Source: Fibrobacteraceae bacterium (GTDB taxonomy: Bacteria; Fibrobacterota; Fibrobacteria; Fibrobacterales; Fibrobacteraceae). Taken from it: a DNA stretch of 26,197 bases. Within the stretch, counting starts at the first letter, position 1; every line of letters starts with the position of its first letter. Shown in pieces: positions 1 to 7,354 of the stretch. A model generated the notes under the pieces. It saw nothing but the letters and a program-made list of their open reading frames with translations. It searched no databases and had not been told where the DNA came from. The stretch lies in contig JABUUT010000007.1 of the NCBI GenBank assembly GCA_021443045.1, forward strand, positions 1 through 26,197, written 5' to 3'. A program made the position numbers and the translations under genes.

Positions 1-6
1 GTTCGT

Positions 7-55
7 GGTTGGTAATCAGTTATCGGTTGTCGGTTATCAGTTTTCAGTGATTGGT
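7..55. repeat. Degenerate heptanucleotide tandem repeat
   Basis: Seven consecutive 7-base units can be read here, approximating TATCRGT: ggttggt, aatcagt, tatcggt, tgtcggt, tatcagt, tttcagt and gattggt. The array may begin before the window. It carries no open frame and lies in the non-coding stretch upstream of the first gene. Short heptad arrays of this kind occur in intergenic DNA of many bacteria. I infer no function. Confidence 0.7.
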
Positions 56-65
56 ATTTATATGG

Positions 66-180
66 ACATTCATTGGATCCTTCACGGCGGTGCCGTTCAG
101 GATGACAAAGCCTTAAACATTAACCATTTATAATTGATACCACATTCCCTGGATCTTTCACGGTGTGTGCCGTTCAGGTC
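66..180. repeat. Two copies of a palindromic intergenic element
   Basis: Two similar segments begin at 66 and 142, offset by 76 bases. Both share ACATTC, then TGGATC, then TTCACGG, then TGCCGTTCAGG. In the first copy, 77-88 (ATCCTTCACGGC) and 92-103 (GCCGTTCAGGAT) form a hairpin with a GGT loop and one two-base internal mismatch. The second copy (about 153-180) has the same shape but is degenerate. The form is that of a dispersed REP-like intergenic element. Whether it is dispersed in the genome cannot be seen from this window. Confidence 0.6.
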
Positions 181-206
181 TAAAGGCCTGCTCAGGATGC
201 CCCTTA

Positions 207-237
207 TTGATGACGGACCGTTTTTTACTCATATATA
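207..237 (+). promoter_or_regulatory. Weak candidate promoter for the 333-1960 unit
   Basis: TTGATG (207-212) is followed after 19 bases by TATATA (232-237), about 95 bases upstream of the first start codon. This resembles a sigma-70 promoter with a long spacer. The rest of 238-332 is AT-rich leader with homopolymer runs and shows no further structure that I can support. The call is weak because both boxes deviate from consensus and promoter consensus in this lineage is uncertain. Confidence 0.25.
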
Positions 238-332
238 GCCGTTTCTTTCCTAAATTTTCCAAAAAAAAATGTGCCATTGGTTGTTTTTTTATTTAGTTTA
301 CCATTAACAACAAAATATGTTGGGAGATACAA

Positions 333-1634
333 ATGAACAAAAAATTATTGATGTTAACATGCTGTGCAGTTGGTTTTGCCTTTGCACAGAATGAAACTGC
401 TAATACTGCGGCCCCTGCTGCACAAACTCCTGTGGCAGAAGAAGCCGCCTCCGTGGAACAAGCTGCCCCTGCAGAAGCCACCCCTGCAGAAGCCACTCCT
501 GTGGAACAGGCTGAACCAGCTCCTGTATCCACTCCAGTTGCCACTCCAACTCCCGTTGCTGAAGAAAATGTGGCCGAACCCGTTTCTAGTGCCTCTGCTG
601 CAATTACAGGCGATATTATGAAGTTTAACAAGGTTCGTGGAACTTCTTACAATACCGTTGGTAACCAGGCCGCTTTTGCCAATATTATTGATCGTCTAAA
701 TTCTCCAAGCACTTTTGCTGGTGACAAGTTTGCCTACTTAGACCCCATCAATGAACAAGGCTACATTGCTTTTGGCTCTGGCTTAACTTACATTTTTGGT
801 TGGGACAACTCCCTAGATAGAGGACTTTTTACAGGCGGTGTTGCCGGCAAGAGTTTTGGTATAACTGCTGAAGTGGCCTTGGCTAAAGATTTTATATCTG
901 TAGACTACGATGGCGAGGATGCTTCTTCTCGCGTGACTCAGTCTGGTGACCTTTTTGGTTTAAACTTTTCAATACCCTTTGGCAACAAGGTGTTTTCTGT
1001 GAATGTAGAATGGCTGACCACTGCAACACAGGTTAATAATGATGATGTGGATAATGACTTCTGGAATTTGGACGGCGATGTAAGCTTGGCTAGTTCTGGA
1101 AATACCTCTTGGAAGGTGGGTGCCCATGTGCTTCGCACCGAACTTTCTCAAGAAGAAGGCAAGACGACTTTAATTGACCCCGATGCAAACATTACAGTTC
1201 AACCCTACTTTAACATTGGTTTTCCAGCCTTGTCTAGCCAGTGGGGTCGAGTTCTCATGGGCTTGAACACCTCTATTCCTGTACAGCTGTTTGACAGCTA
1301 TGGCAAGGGTGACAACGAAACCTCTCACACGGAAGTGGGCCTCTTGGTTTCTCCAAATATTTTTGCTGAAGTGGCCCTGGGCAACTGCTGGAGTGTTTTT
1401 GGTGGTGCCAGCCTTACTGCAAAGCCATTCAGTTATGGCGTAGTGGAAAAAGGTGATGTTTCTACATCCGATATTCAATTATCAACCTATGCCACCAATG
1501 TTTCCATGGGTGCTCGCTTCCAGTATGAATACATTGGAATCGATGCTGCTGTATCTGACCAGTTCTTTGGTAACCCAATGGGTACATTTAACGGTGGTAC
1601 CTATTTCACCTTTAACGGATTCATCTATTTCTAA
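333..1634 (+). CDS. Putative outer-membrane beta-barrel protein with Pro/Ala/Glu-rich linker
   Basis: I do not recognise the family. The 433-aa product starts with a clear signal peptide (residues 1-18, ending AFA). Residues 19-90 are a low-complexity stretch rich in Ala, Pro, Thr, Glu and Val, including a 15-bp tandem duplication at 468-497 coding PAEAT twice. From about residue 95 to the end the chain has alternating aromatic/hydrophobic strands with Gly turns. It ends in NGFIYF with a terminal Phe, as expected for a barrel inserted by the BAM machinery. A GGGAG ribosome-binding site sits just upstream of the ATG. The lipoprotein gene follows 17 bases downstream in the same unit. The linker may lie in the periplasm, as an inference. 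A role as porin or transporter cannot be told apart from sequence alone. Confidence 0.8.
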   Translation: MNKKLLMLTCCAVGFAFAQNETANTAAPAAQTPVAEEAASVEQAAPAEATPAEATPVEQAEPAPVSTPVATPTPVAEENVAEPVSSASAAITGDIMKFNKVRGTSYNTVGNQAAFANIIDRLNSPSTFAGDKFAYLDPINEQGYIAFGSGLTYIFGWDNSLDRGLFTGGVAGKSFGITAEVALAKDFISVDYDGEDASSRVTQSGDLFGLNFSIPFGNKVFSVNVEWLTTATQVNNDDVDNDFWNLDGDVSLASSGNTSWKVGAHVLRTELSQEEGKTTLIDPDANITVQPYFNIGFPALSSQWGRVLMGLNTSIPVQLFDSYGKGDNETSHTEVGLLVSPNIFAEVALGNCWSVFGGASLTAKPFSYGVVEKGDVSTSDIQLSTYATNVSMGARFQYEYIGIDAAVSDQFFGNPMGTFNGGTYFTFNGFIYF

Positions 1635-1651
1635 GGAGCTAAGGAGTTAAT

Positions 1652-1960
1652 ATGAAAAAGTTCGCTTTATTGATTGCTGCTGCAACATTTGCTCTTCTTG
1701 GTTGCTCTGCTGATGGTACAGCTTCTGTAGACCATGATTATGCGCCAGCAAAAGTATTGGATGGCAAGGTTTTGACCAACCCAGAAGATTATGTTGGTGA
1801 GCCTAGTTCTGGTTCTAGTTCTGATAAATGCACATATTCTCTTAGCAAATGCATTTCTATAGTGGAAGACTGCATTGATGGTGACGACGATGCCTGCGAT
1901 GAAGCTGAGGACATTTGCTTGGATGAATGCGGCTACGACCAATCGGATTTAATAGATTAA
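1652..1960 (+). CDS. Small six-cysteine lipoprotein
   Basis: This 102-aa product has a lipoprotein signal with lipobox LLGC (Cys18 would be lipidated). A Ser/Gly linker (residues 51-57) leads to an acidic C-terminal domain with six cysteines at 60, 67, 74, 82, 89 and 93. That near-regular heptad spacing suggests a small disulfide-stapled helical hairpin, which is an inference. Two AAGGAG ribosome-binding sites occur in tandem (1633-1638, overlapping the upstream stop, and 1641-1646). The gene follows the barrel gene by 17 bases, so the two are probably co-transcribed. Its stop codon overlaps that of the convergent xseA by two bases. I recognise no family, and exposure in the periplasm or on the cell surface is likely from the lipidation signal. 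Confidence 0.82.
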   Translation: MKKFALLIAAATFALLGCSADGTASVDHDYAPAKVLDGKVLTNPEDYVGEPSSGSSSDKCTYSLSKCISIVEDCIDGDDDACDEAEDICLDECGYDQSDLID

Positions 1961-3192
1961 TCTTCTACAACCGATTTAATTTCACCATCCTTAAAAAGGG
2001 TGGTGATTTTTTTTCCGCTAGTCAGAGATTTCTTGCTTCGTAAAAATTTGCCATTTTCATCTAAAGTAAGGGTGTAGCCCTTTGCCAAGACGGTACTGGG
2101 ATCGACACTTTTTACCTTGAGTTCCAAAATGTCAAATTTTGACTTTGCTAAATCCAAAATCTTTCGGGTGCCTTGGTTTAAACCGTCCCTGTTGCGATCC
2201 AGCTTGGCGTATTCTGTTTTAAAGACAAATGAAAGTGTTTTCTTTAGGGAAACGGCCATTTGGGCATGGAGCGTTTTTTCTTGCATAAAAGAGTTTCTGG
2301 CTTTTTCTGCAATGGATTTTCCCACATCCATCATTCTTTGCCAACTGTTTTGAACGCGGTCTACCAGTCGCTTGGCGCAGTCGGTGGGGGTAATGCAGTA
2401 CTGGTAGCTTACCTCGTCTAAAAGGCTTTTGTCAATTTCATGGCCGATGCCTGTAAAAACAGGAATGGGGTAATTGGCAACGGCCCTGCACAAGGCTTCG
2501 CTGTCAAAGTAATTCAAGTCGGTTTTGGAACCTCCACCTCGAATAATGCAGACCACGTCGATTTCGGAATTTTGTTTTAATATTTCGAGAGCTTCCAGCA
2601 CGGAATTTTCGGTTTCGCTCCCTTGCATGCGGGCGTAGGCTGTGGTGATTTTAAAGGCGAAGGGGGATTCTTTTAACTTTGTGGTAAAATCCTGGTAGGC
2701 TGCCGTTCCTTGGCCGGTAATAAGCCCGATGTTCAAGGGTACTTCGGCCAGATCCTGGTTTTTGTTTTTTTCCAAAAGTCCTTCTAGGGCCAGGCGTTTT
2801 AATATGGCACTTTTGGTAAGGGCCAGTTCTCCAATGGTGTAAACGGGATCGATGTCTAAAATTTGAGCCTGTAGTTTGCCGTATGGAATATATAGGTCGG
2901 CTTTTATTAAAAATTTCACCTTTAGATCAGTCTTTAGCACAAAGGGTTTTTCCAGTGTGGCAATTTTTGCCAAAATGGAATTGAACTTAAAGGTAAAGCA
3001 GTAGAGGGGGATGGTGGCCTGGGGTTCTACGCAGCCCTCTGCAAAATCGGCAATGGACAGGTAGACAACCTTTGATTTTTCATTTATTTGTGTAATTACA
3101 CCATGAACCCAGACTGTGGGTGTTGTCTCCAAAGTCCGTTTTAGGGATGTCATGTATTGTTTTACAGAGTATGAGCGTGTTTCTTGGTCCAT
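1957..3192 (-). CDS. xseA: Exodeoxyribonuclease VII large subunit
   Basis: XseA is the catalytic and DNA-binding subunit of exonuclease VII, which degrades single-stranded DNA from either end into oligonucleotides. The 411-aa length is close to the family norm of about 400-450. An OB-fold-like N-terminus (about 1-110) precedes the catalytic domain. The hallmark motifs are present: RGGGS at 218-222 followed by a conserved Asp (225) and Phe-Asp, GIGHEID at 248-254, and TPT at 268-270. A helical, charged tail (about 280-370) matches the coiled-coil region of the family. The small subunit gene xseB is not in the window. The start has only a weak ribosome-binding site, so the first codons are less certain. 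The last 60 bases of the gene also contain the terminator of the opposing operon. Confidence 0.93.
   Translation of the reverse strand: MDQETRSYSVKQYMTSLKRTLETTPTVWVHGVITQINEKSKVVYLSIADFAEGCVEPQATIPLYCFTFKFNSILAKIATLEKPFVLKTDLKVKFLIKADLYIPYGKLQAQILDIDPVYTIGELALTKSAILKRLALEGLLEKNKNQDLAEVPLNIGLITGQGTAAYQDFTTKLKESPFAFKITTAYARMQGSETENSVLEALEILKQNSEIDVVCIIRGGGSKTDLNYFDSEALCRAVANYPIPVFTGIGHEIDKSLLDEVSYQYCITPTDCAKRLVDRVQNSWQRMMDVGKSIAEKARNSFMQEKTLHAQMAVSLKKTLSFVFKTEYAKLDRNRDGLNQGTRKILDLAKSKFDILELKVKSVDPSTVLAKGYTLTLDENGKFLRSKKSLTSGKKITTLFKDGEIKSVVED
1982..2014 (+). terminator. Rho-independent terminator inside the 3' end of xseA
   Basis: Stem tcaccatcc (1982-1990) pairs with gggtggtga (1998-2006) over nine base pairs, including one G-T wobble. 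The loop is ttaaaaa and eight T residues follow (2007-2014). It is well placed to end transcription of the barrel/lipoprotein unit, 22 bases after its stop codon. It lies entirely within the coding sequence of the convergent xseA, where it encodes the region around KITTLFKDGE. Confidence 0.85.
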
Positions 3193-3266
3193 TTGCGTCT
3201 AATTTGCTATGTTGTCTATGCAATAATAACTATTTTATTATCAAAGAATCCCCCAAGGAGATCAAT
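3193..3266. promoter_or_regulatory. Divergent promoter gap between xseA and the DUF4398-OmpA unit
   Basis: This 74-base AT-rich gap separates the divergent start codons of xseA (-) and the lipoprotein gene (+), so promoters for both must lie in or near it. Several TTGNNN and TA-rich hexamers are present, but none forms a convincing pair. A strong AAGGAG ribosome-binding site at 3255-3260 serves the + gene, with a six-base spacer to ATG 3267. Confidence 0.35.
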
Positions 3267-3644
3267 ATGAAGGTTGTTACACTCGCACTAGGTGCGTCTA
3301 CCATTTTCATGGTGGGTTGCGCCTCCAATCAAATGGCTGTAAAAAGCTCCATTGGCCAGGCGGAAGCCTCCATGGAAGCGTCCGCCAATCTAGATTCCGC
3401 ATCTACGGCTGCAGCAAAGTCTAAGCTGGATTCCGCAAAAATTTTTGAAGCCGATGGTGAAGATGAACTGGCTGTTTCTGCTGCCAGTGAAAGTTCTTTG
3501 GAATACCGTCTGGCTGTAGAAACTGCCGAACTGGAACTTTCCAAGAGAGAGAAAGTTTGGATTGAAAAGGAACTCCGTTCTGATTTGGAACGAAAGTTAA
3601 AGTATCAGAATGCTCTGCTTAAAGAAAAAACAGGAGGCAAATAA
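3267..3644 (+). CDS. DUF4398-like lipoprotein paired with an OmpA-family protein
   Basis: The 125-aa product has a lipoprotein signal with MVGC at residues 15-18. The rest is a predicted helical hairpin rich in Ala, Glu, Lys and Ser, with the alternation of Ala/Leu and acidic residues typical of DUF4398 proteins. Those are usually encoded next to an OmpA-domain gene, as here. An in-frame upstream ATG exists at 3120, but ATG 3267 is chosen because AAGGAG sits at 3255-3260 and the signal peptide begins exactly there. The stop and the next start overlap as TAATG, so the two genes are probably translationally coupled. The likely role is envelope structure, tethered to a membrane. The DUF4398 assignment rests on pattern and context. 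Confidence 0.82.
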   Translation: MKVVTLALGASTIFMVGCASNQMAVKSSIGQAEASMEASANLDSASTAAAKSKLDSAKIFEADGEDELAVSAASESSLEYRLAVETAELELSKREKVWIEKELRSDLERKLKYQNALLKEKTGGK

Positions 3645-4735
3645 TGAAGGGAATTTCTTTACTGACTATTTGCTCTTTGGCTGCTGGAATGTCTTTTGCT
3701 GCTGAAGAAGCCTCTCCGTCTCTTGTTCAAAAATGTAATGACGCCATTGCCAAGGCTAAGGCCTCTTTGCCCGAAAAGGCTTCTCAGGCAAAGTTGACCG
3801 TTGCCGAAGCTATGGGTAATGCCAAGGCTCTGGAAGTTGCTTTTGAAGACGATCCAGAATCGGCGGAAACCGCTTCCTTGGCATACAAGTGCGGTCTTTA
3901 TGCCGAAATTATTCAAACTCAGGGTGAAAACTACGCCGTGCGGGCCCAAATTGCAGAAACTTGGGAAAAGCGCATTGCCACCGCTCGCTCCATTGAAGCC
4001 ATTCAGGAGCAGATTGCCGTTGCTCGCGGTGGCAAGGTTACTGACCTTACCATGACCAATGAAGCCATGAAGGCTCAAGAAGCCAAGCTTCAAGAAGAAA
4101 TGAAGATGAACAAGGAAAAATTCCAGGCCGAAGCTGCTGAACGTGAAGCCGCCCTCAAGGCTGCCAACGACCGCGAAGCTGATCTTCAGAAAAAATTGGA
4201 AGAAGAACAGGCTGCCTTGGCTGCAGAACGGGCCAAGGCTGAAGAACGCCAGAAGGAAGCCATGAACAAGCTGAATGAACTTCAGTCTAAGCTGATTCAG
4301 GTCTCTAAGGATGCCCGCGGTATTATTCTTTCCATGTCCGACATTCTTTTTGACGTGAACAAGGCTACCCTTAAGGCCGACCTAAAGACTAGCCTAGCCA
4401 AGGTTGCTGGCATTCTTTCGGTGTATCAGCAGTTTAATGTTTCCATTGAAGGTAATACCGACAATACCGGTTCTGCCGAACACAACATGAAGCTTTCTGA
4501 ACAGCGGGCTACCAATGTGATGAACTTCTTGGTAGAACAGGGAATTGAAGCTTCCCGCCTTACTGCAAAGGGCCTTGGAATGACCATGCCAATTGCGGAC
4601 AACAGCACCAAGGAAGGCCGTCAGAAGAACCGTCGCGTAGACCTGGTTATTCAAGACAGAGCCTTGCAGCAGGGAGCCTCTCAAGAATCCGCTCCAACTC
4701 CAGCACCTGCTGAACAAACTCCTGCCAATAATTAG
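3644..4735 (+). CDS. OmpA-family peptidoglycan-binding protein with coiled coil
   Basis: The 363-aa product has a signal peptide (1-19), an Ala-rich helical N-terminal region, and a long charged coiled coil (about 135-225). The OmpA C-terminal domain spans about 230-339. In that domain the two residues that hold diaminopimelate in the family are visible at the expected spacing: Asp273 in NTDNTGS and Arg288 in LSEQRA. The KNRRVDL signature is at 328-334. A short Pro/Ala/Gln tail ends the protein. The domain order predicts a periplasmic protein that anchors to peptidoglycan, with the coiled coil as a spacer. There is no obvious N-terminal barrel. It is preceded by its probable partner lipoprotein (TAATG overlap) and followed after one base by the antitoxin-like gene. 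Confidence 0.9.
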   Translation: MKGISLLTICSLAAGMSFAAEEASPSLVQKCNDAIAKAKASLPEKASQAKLTVAEAMGNAKALEVAFEDDPESAETASLAYKCGLYAEIIQTQGENYAVRAQIAETWEKRIATARSIEAIQEQIAVARGGKVTDLTMTNEAMKAQEAKLQEEMKMNKEKFQAEAAEREAALKAANDREADLQKKLEEEQAALAAERAKAEERQKEAMNKLNELQSKLIQVSKDARGIILSMSDILFDVNKATLKADLKTSLAKVAGILSVYQQFNVSIEGNTDNTGSAEHNMKLSEQRATNVMNFLVEQGIEASRLTAKGLGMTMPIADNSTKEGRQKNRRVDLVIQDRALQQGASQESAPTPAPAEQTPANN

Positions 4736-4736
4736 T

Positions 4737-4943
4737 ATGTCAAAAATTGTCAGCGCCATGGAAGCCCGCCAAAACTTTGGCTCCCTTTTGAACCAGGTGG
4801 CTCTTAAGGAAGAAGAAGTGGTAATTGAGCGTGCCGGAAAACCTCTGGCTCGATTGGTTAGCGTTTCGGTGGCTTCCAGTGGAAAGCTGGATTTTAGAGA
4901 TATTGGAAAACTGCCCAACCAAATTTGGGAACAACAGGATTGA
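4737..4943 (+). CDS. Phd/YefM-family antitoxin-like protein, no toxin adjacent
   Basis: This 68-aa product matches the N-terminal DNA-binding core of Phd/YefM antitoxins. The features are an opening SKIVSAMEARQNFGSLL helix pair, then the EEVVIERAGKPLARLV strand pair. The family normally represses its own operon and neutralises a RelE/YoeB or Doc-type toxin. The C-terminal toxin-binding tail is short here (about 20 residues). No toxin gene follows: the next gene encodes a GSCFA protein whose start is within 20 bases. One base separates the start from the ompA stop, and no clear ribosome-binding site is present, so translation is probably coupled. It could be a solitary antitoxin relic or a local regulator of this envelope operon. 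Confidence 0.82.
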   Translation: MSKIVSAMEARQNFGSLLNQVALKEEEVVIERAGKPLARLVSVSVASSGKLDFRDIGKLPNQIWEQQD

Positions 4944-4960
4944 TTAAGGATAAATTAATT

Positions 4961-5911
4961 TTGCAGTTCAGAACGGAAGTTGAACCCCAAAAATGTGATT
5001 TTTCTTTAGATTATAGCAGCAAGACCCTTTTTATGGGGTCTTGTTTTTCTGATGTGGTGGGGGCCAAGATGAGAGAACTGCTATTTGATGCAGTGGTAAA
5101 CCCTTTTGGCGTGCTTTTTAACCCCTCTTCTATTAGTATGCTTTTGTGGCGCTCCTTAAAGAGTGACCTATTTTGTGAAAATGATTTTTGTAAAAGTCCT
5201 CAAGGCTTTTTTAGTTTTTTTCTTCATAGTGATTTTACGGAGCCTGTACTTGAAAGGTCGGTGGAAAAGGCTAATAGTGCTTTAGCGTTAGTAAAAAACT
5301 TTATTCTAAATGGCTCTGTTTTGGTGCTTACTTTAGGCTCTGCCAATGTTTTTGAATTAAAAGATTCGGGAAAGGTGGTGGCTAATTGCCATAGGGAAAA
5401 TGCGGACTTGTTTAATGAGCGTATGCTTTCTATAGATGAAATTGTGGGGGAGTACAAGACTCTTTTAAACGAAATCCACCATTTGAATTCCAATTTAAAG
5501 GTGGTTTTTACGGTGAGCCCCATTCGTCATTTAAAGTTTGGTGCCCATAAAAATAATATGAGCAAAAGTATTTTGCTTTTGGCCGTAGAACGGTTGTGCA
5601 AGGAAACGGATTTTGTTCATTACTTTGAAAGTTTTGAAATAATGATGGACGAACTTAGAGACTACCGTTTTTACGATGAAGACATGGTTCACCCTAGTGA
5701 AATGGCCAAGGAATATATTTTTGAAAAATTCTCCCATACATTTTTTAGCCAACAAACCTTATCCCTTCTGCCTTTGGCAAAAAAAATAAGCCAGCGCAAA
5801 AGGCACCGGCTTAAAAATCCAGAATCTCCAGAAAGTTTATCTTTTTTAGAAGAAACGGAGAACATGGAACTGCATTTTAGAAGTGCCCTTAGGAATTTAT
5901 TTACCTTCTAG
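4961..5911 (+). CDS. GSCFA-family protein (SGNH-hydrolase-like)
   Basis: The 316-aa product carries the family signature GSCFS at residues 26-30, a NPFGVLFNP block soon after, LTLGSANVFE, and the TVSPIRHLKFGAH block. It also has DMVHPS at 241-246, whose Asp/His matches the last catalytic block of SGNH-type esterases. Ser27 would be the nucleophile by analogy. The substrate is unknown. A TTG start at 4961 is preferred: AAGGA at 4946-4950 is ten bases upstream, and the protein then begins QFRTEVEP, as GSCFA proteins usually do. TTG codons at 4925 and 4940 are in-frame alternatives. There is no signal peptide, so it is probably cytoplasmic. The gene converges on nuoN, and its stop codon lies in a perfect palindrome. 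Confidence 0.88.
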   Translation: MQFRTEVEPQKCDFSLDYSSKTLFMGSCFSDVVGAKMRELLFDAVVNPFGVLFNPSSISMLLWRSLKSDLFCENDFCKSPQGFFSFFLHSDFTEPVLERSVEKANSALALVKNFILNGSVLVLTLGSANVFELKDSGKVVANCHRENADLFNERMLSIDEIVGEYKTLLNEIHHLNSNLKVVFTVSPIRHLKFGAHKNNMSKSILLLAVERLCKETDFVHYFESFEIMMDELRDYRFYDEDMVHPSEMAKEYIFEKFSHTFFSQQTLSLLPLAKKISQRKRHRLKNPESPESLSFLEETENMELHFRSALRNLFTF

Positions 5912-5929
5912 AAAAGCCTAGAAGGTAAA
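5900..5929. terminator. Perfect 12-bp palindrome containing two convergent stop codons
   Basis: TTTACCTTCTAG (5900-5911) and CTAGAAGGTAAA (5918-5929) form a 12-bp perfect stem with a six-base AAAAGC loop. Each arm encodes Phe-Thr-Phe-stop or its tail, so both the GSCFA gene (+) and nuoN (-) end within it. There is no T-run on either side, so it is not a textbook intrinsic terminator. It could still stabilise mRNA 3' ends or act with Rho in both directions. Confidence 0.6.
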
Positions 5930-7351
5930 CCCTGCAAAAATATTGTTTGACAAGAAGGGTACAAAGCCTAGCGCCACAACGGCAATGGACAGCATTATAA
6001 TAATGAGCCGCTGCCTTCTGTTGAGCCTCAGGGAGCTTAAAGTTCCTTCCGGTTCGTCAATCCAGGCACTCTTAATAAGTTGGATATAGTAGAACAATGC
6101 CAGCACGTTGTTGATTACGGCAAAAGCCACCAAGAAGTAGTGCCCTGTGGTGGCACCTGCAAAGAACAGGTGGAATTTTCCAAAGAATCCGGCAAGGGGC
6201 GGAATACCTGCCAAACTGAACATGGCAATAGCCAAGGCAATGGCCAAAGCCGGATTCTGTTTGGATAAACCACGAAGGGAGGCGAATGTTTCTTCACGGT
6301 GGTGGCCAATAATGCCAAACACGAAGAAGGCCAGGTAGTTTGCCACTGCATAAATAAACATATAGTAAACGATGGCCGATTTTCCTATTTCGGCTGGTCC
6401 CAACAAGGCAATCATAATATAGCCTGCTTGAGAAATGGAGCTGTAGGCCATAAATCGACGCAGACGGGTTTGCTTAAGGGCTCCTAAGTTACCTACAAGA
6501 AGGGTGGTTGCCGCCAGTAAGGCAATGAGGGGCGACATTTGCTCTTGAACGGCAGCCAGTGGGCCAAATACCAGTACTGCAAGAAATGCGATGGCGGTGG
6601 CCTTGGAGGTTACCGAAAGCACGGCGGTAACGGGAGTGGGGGCTCCTTCGTAAACATCGGGTGCCCATGTGTAGAAGGGGAACAGGGTAAGCTTAAAGCC
6701 AATACCGGAGAAAAGGAACAGAATTGAAACCCAAAGCAGGGGAGATGTGCTATTGGTGGCTACTGCAGAGGCTATGTCGTTAAAGAACAAGCTTCCCGAA
6801 AAACCGTACAGATAGCTGAACCCGAAAAGCTCAAAGGCTGTGGCAACGGAGCCCATCAAAATGTACTTGGTGGCGGCTTCAGAGCCCATTTGGTCTTTTT
6901 TGTTCCATGCAGTTAGGGCGTACATGGGAATGGTGGCTATTTCTAGGCCTAAGAAGAAGGTAAGCAAATCGCAGGCTGAAACCACAGTGAAGGCACCAAA
7001 GGTGGCAAAGGCTATGGCTCCAATGTATTCTGCAATCTGGTGCATCTGGGGTTTACCGTCGGCACCATGTTCAAAGTAGTCTTTAGAAAGCCATATGCCC
7101 AAAATGGCCGACACCATAAAGACTTCACGCATGAGAACGCCAAAGTCGTCCAAACGCCAGTTGAATATGAAAAAGTGGCCTTCTCCACTGGCGAGGGGTA
7201 TCATATTCAGCATAATGAATATGAGTATAAAACCGATGTTGGCAACTCGCCAAGGAAAGGCTGACCTAAAATCACAGAAAAGTCGGCTTCCAATAACGAT
7301 AAAGGGGAATGCCAGCAAGAGAAGATCTGGTAGTAAAATGGATTCGAACAT
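5918..7351 (-). CDS. nuoN: NADH-quinone oxidoreductase subunit N
   Basis: NuoN is one of three antiporter-like proton-pumping subunits in the membrane arm of complex I. The 477-aa product is about the usual length, with roughly 14 hydrophobic segments. The conserved membrane Glu (137, in FLGLEIATIPMYAL) and the KYILMGS segment after it are present, as is the broken-helix motif GAPTPVTAVLSVTSKA. It is the last gene of the rel-nuo operon and starts three bases after the nuoM stop. It ends in the palindrome shared with the GSCFA gene. Confidence 0.96.
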   Translation of the reverse strand: MFESILLPDLLLLAFPFIVIGSRLFCDFRSAFPWRVANIGFILIFIMLNMIPLASGEGHFFIFNWRLDDFGVLMREVFMVSAILGIWLSKDYFEHGADGKPQMHQIAEYIGAIAFATFGAFTVVSACDLLTFFLGLEIATIPMYALTAWNKKDQMGSEAATKYILMGSVATAFELFGFSYLYGFSGSLFFNDIASAVATNSTSPLLWVSILFLFSGIGFKLTLFPFYTWAPDVYEGAPTPVTAVLSVTSKATAIAFLAVLVFGPLAAVQEQMSPLIALLAATTLLVGNLGALKQTRLRRFMAYSSISQAGYIMIALLGPAEIGKSAIVYYMFIYAVANYLAFFVFGIIGHHREETFASLRGLSKQNPALAIALAIAMFSLAGIPPLAGFFGKFHLFFAGATTGHYFLVAFAVINNVLALFYYIQLIKSAWIDEPEGTLSSLRLNRRQRLIIIMLSIAVVALGFVPFLSNNIFAGFTF

Positions 7352-7354
7352 AGT

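Noticed and set aside
7..55. Heptad repeats considered as a CRISPR array
   Set aside because: The units are 7 bases with no spacers, and no cas genes are in the window.
3120..3266. Upstream in-frame start for the DUF4398-like lipoprotein
   Set aside because: It would place the lipoprotein signal 49 residues inside the protein and ignore the strong AAGGAG site before ATG 3267.
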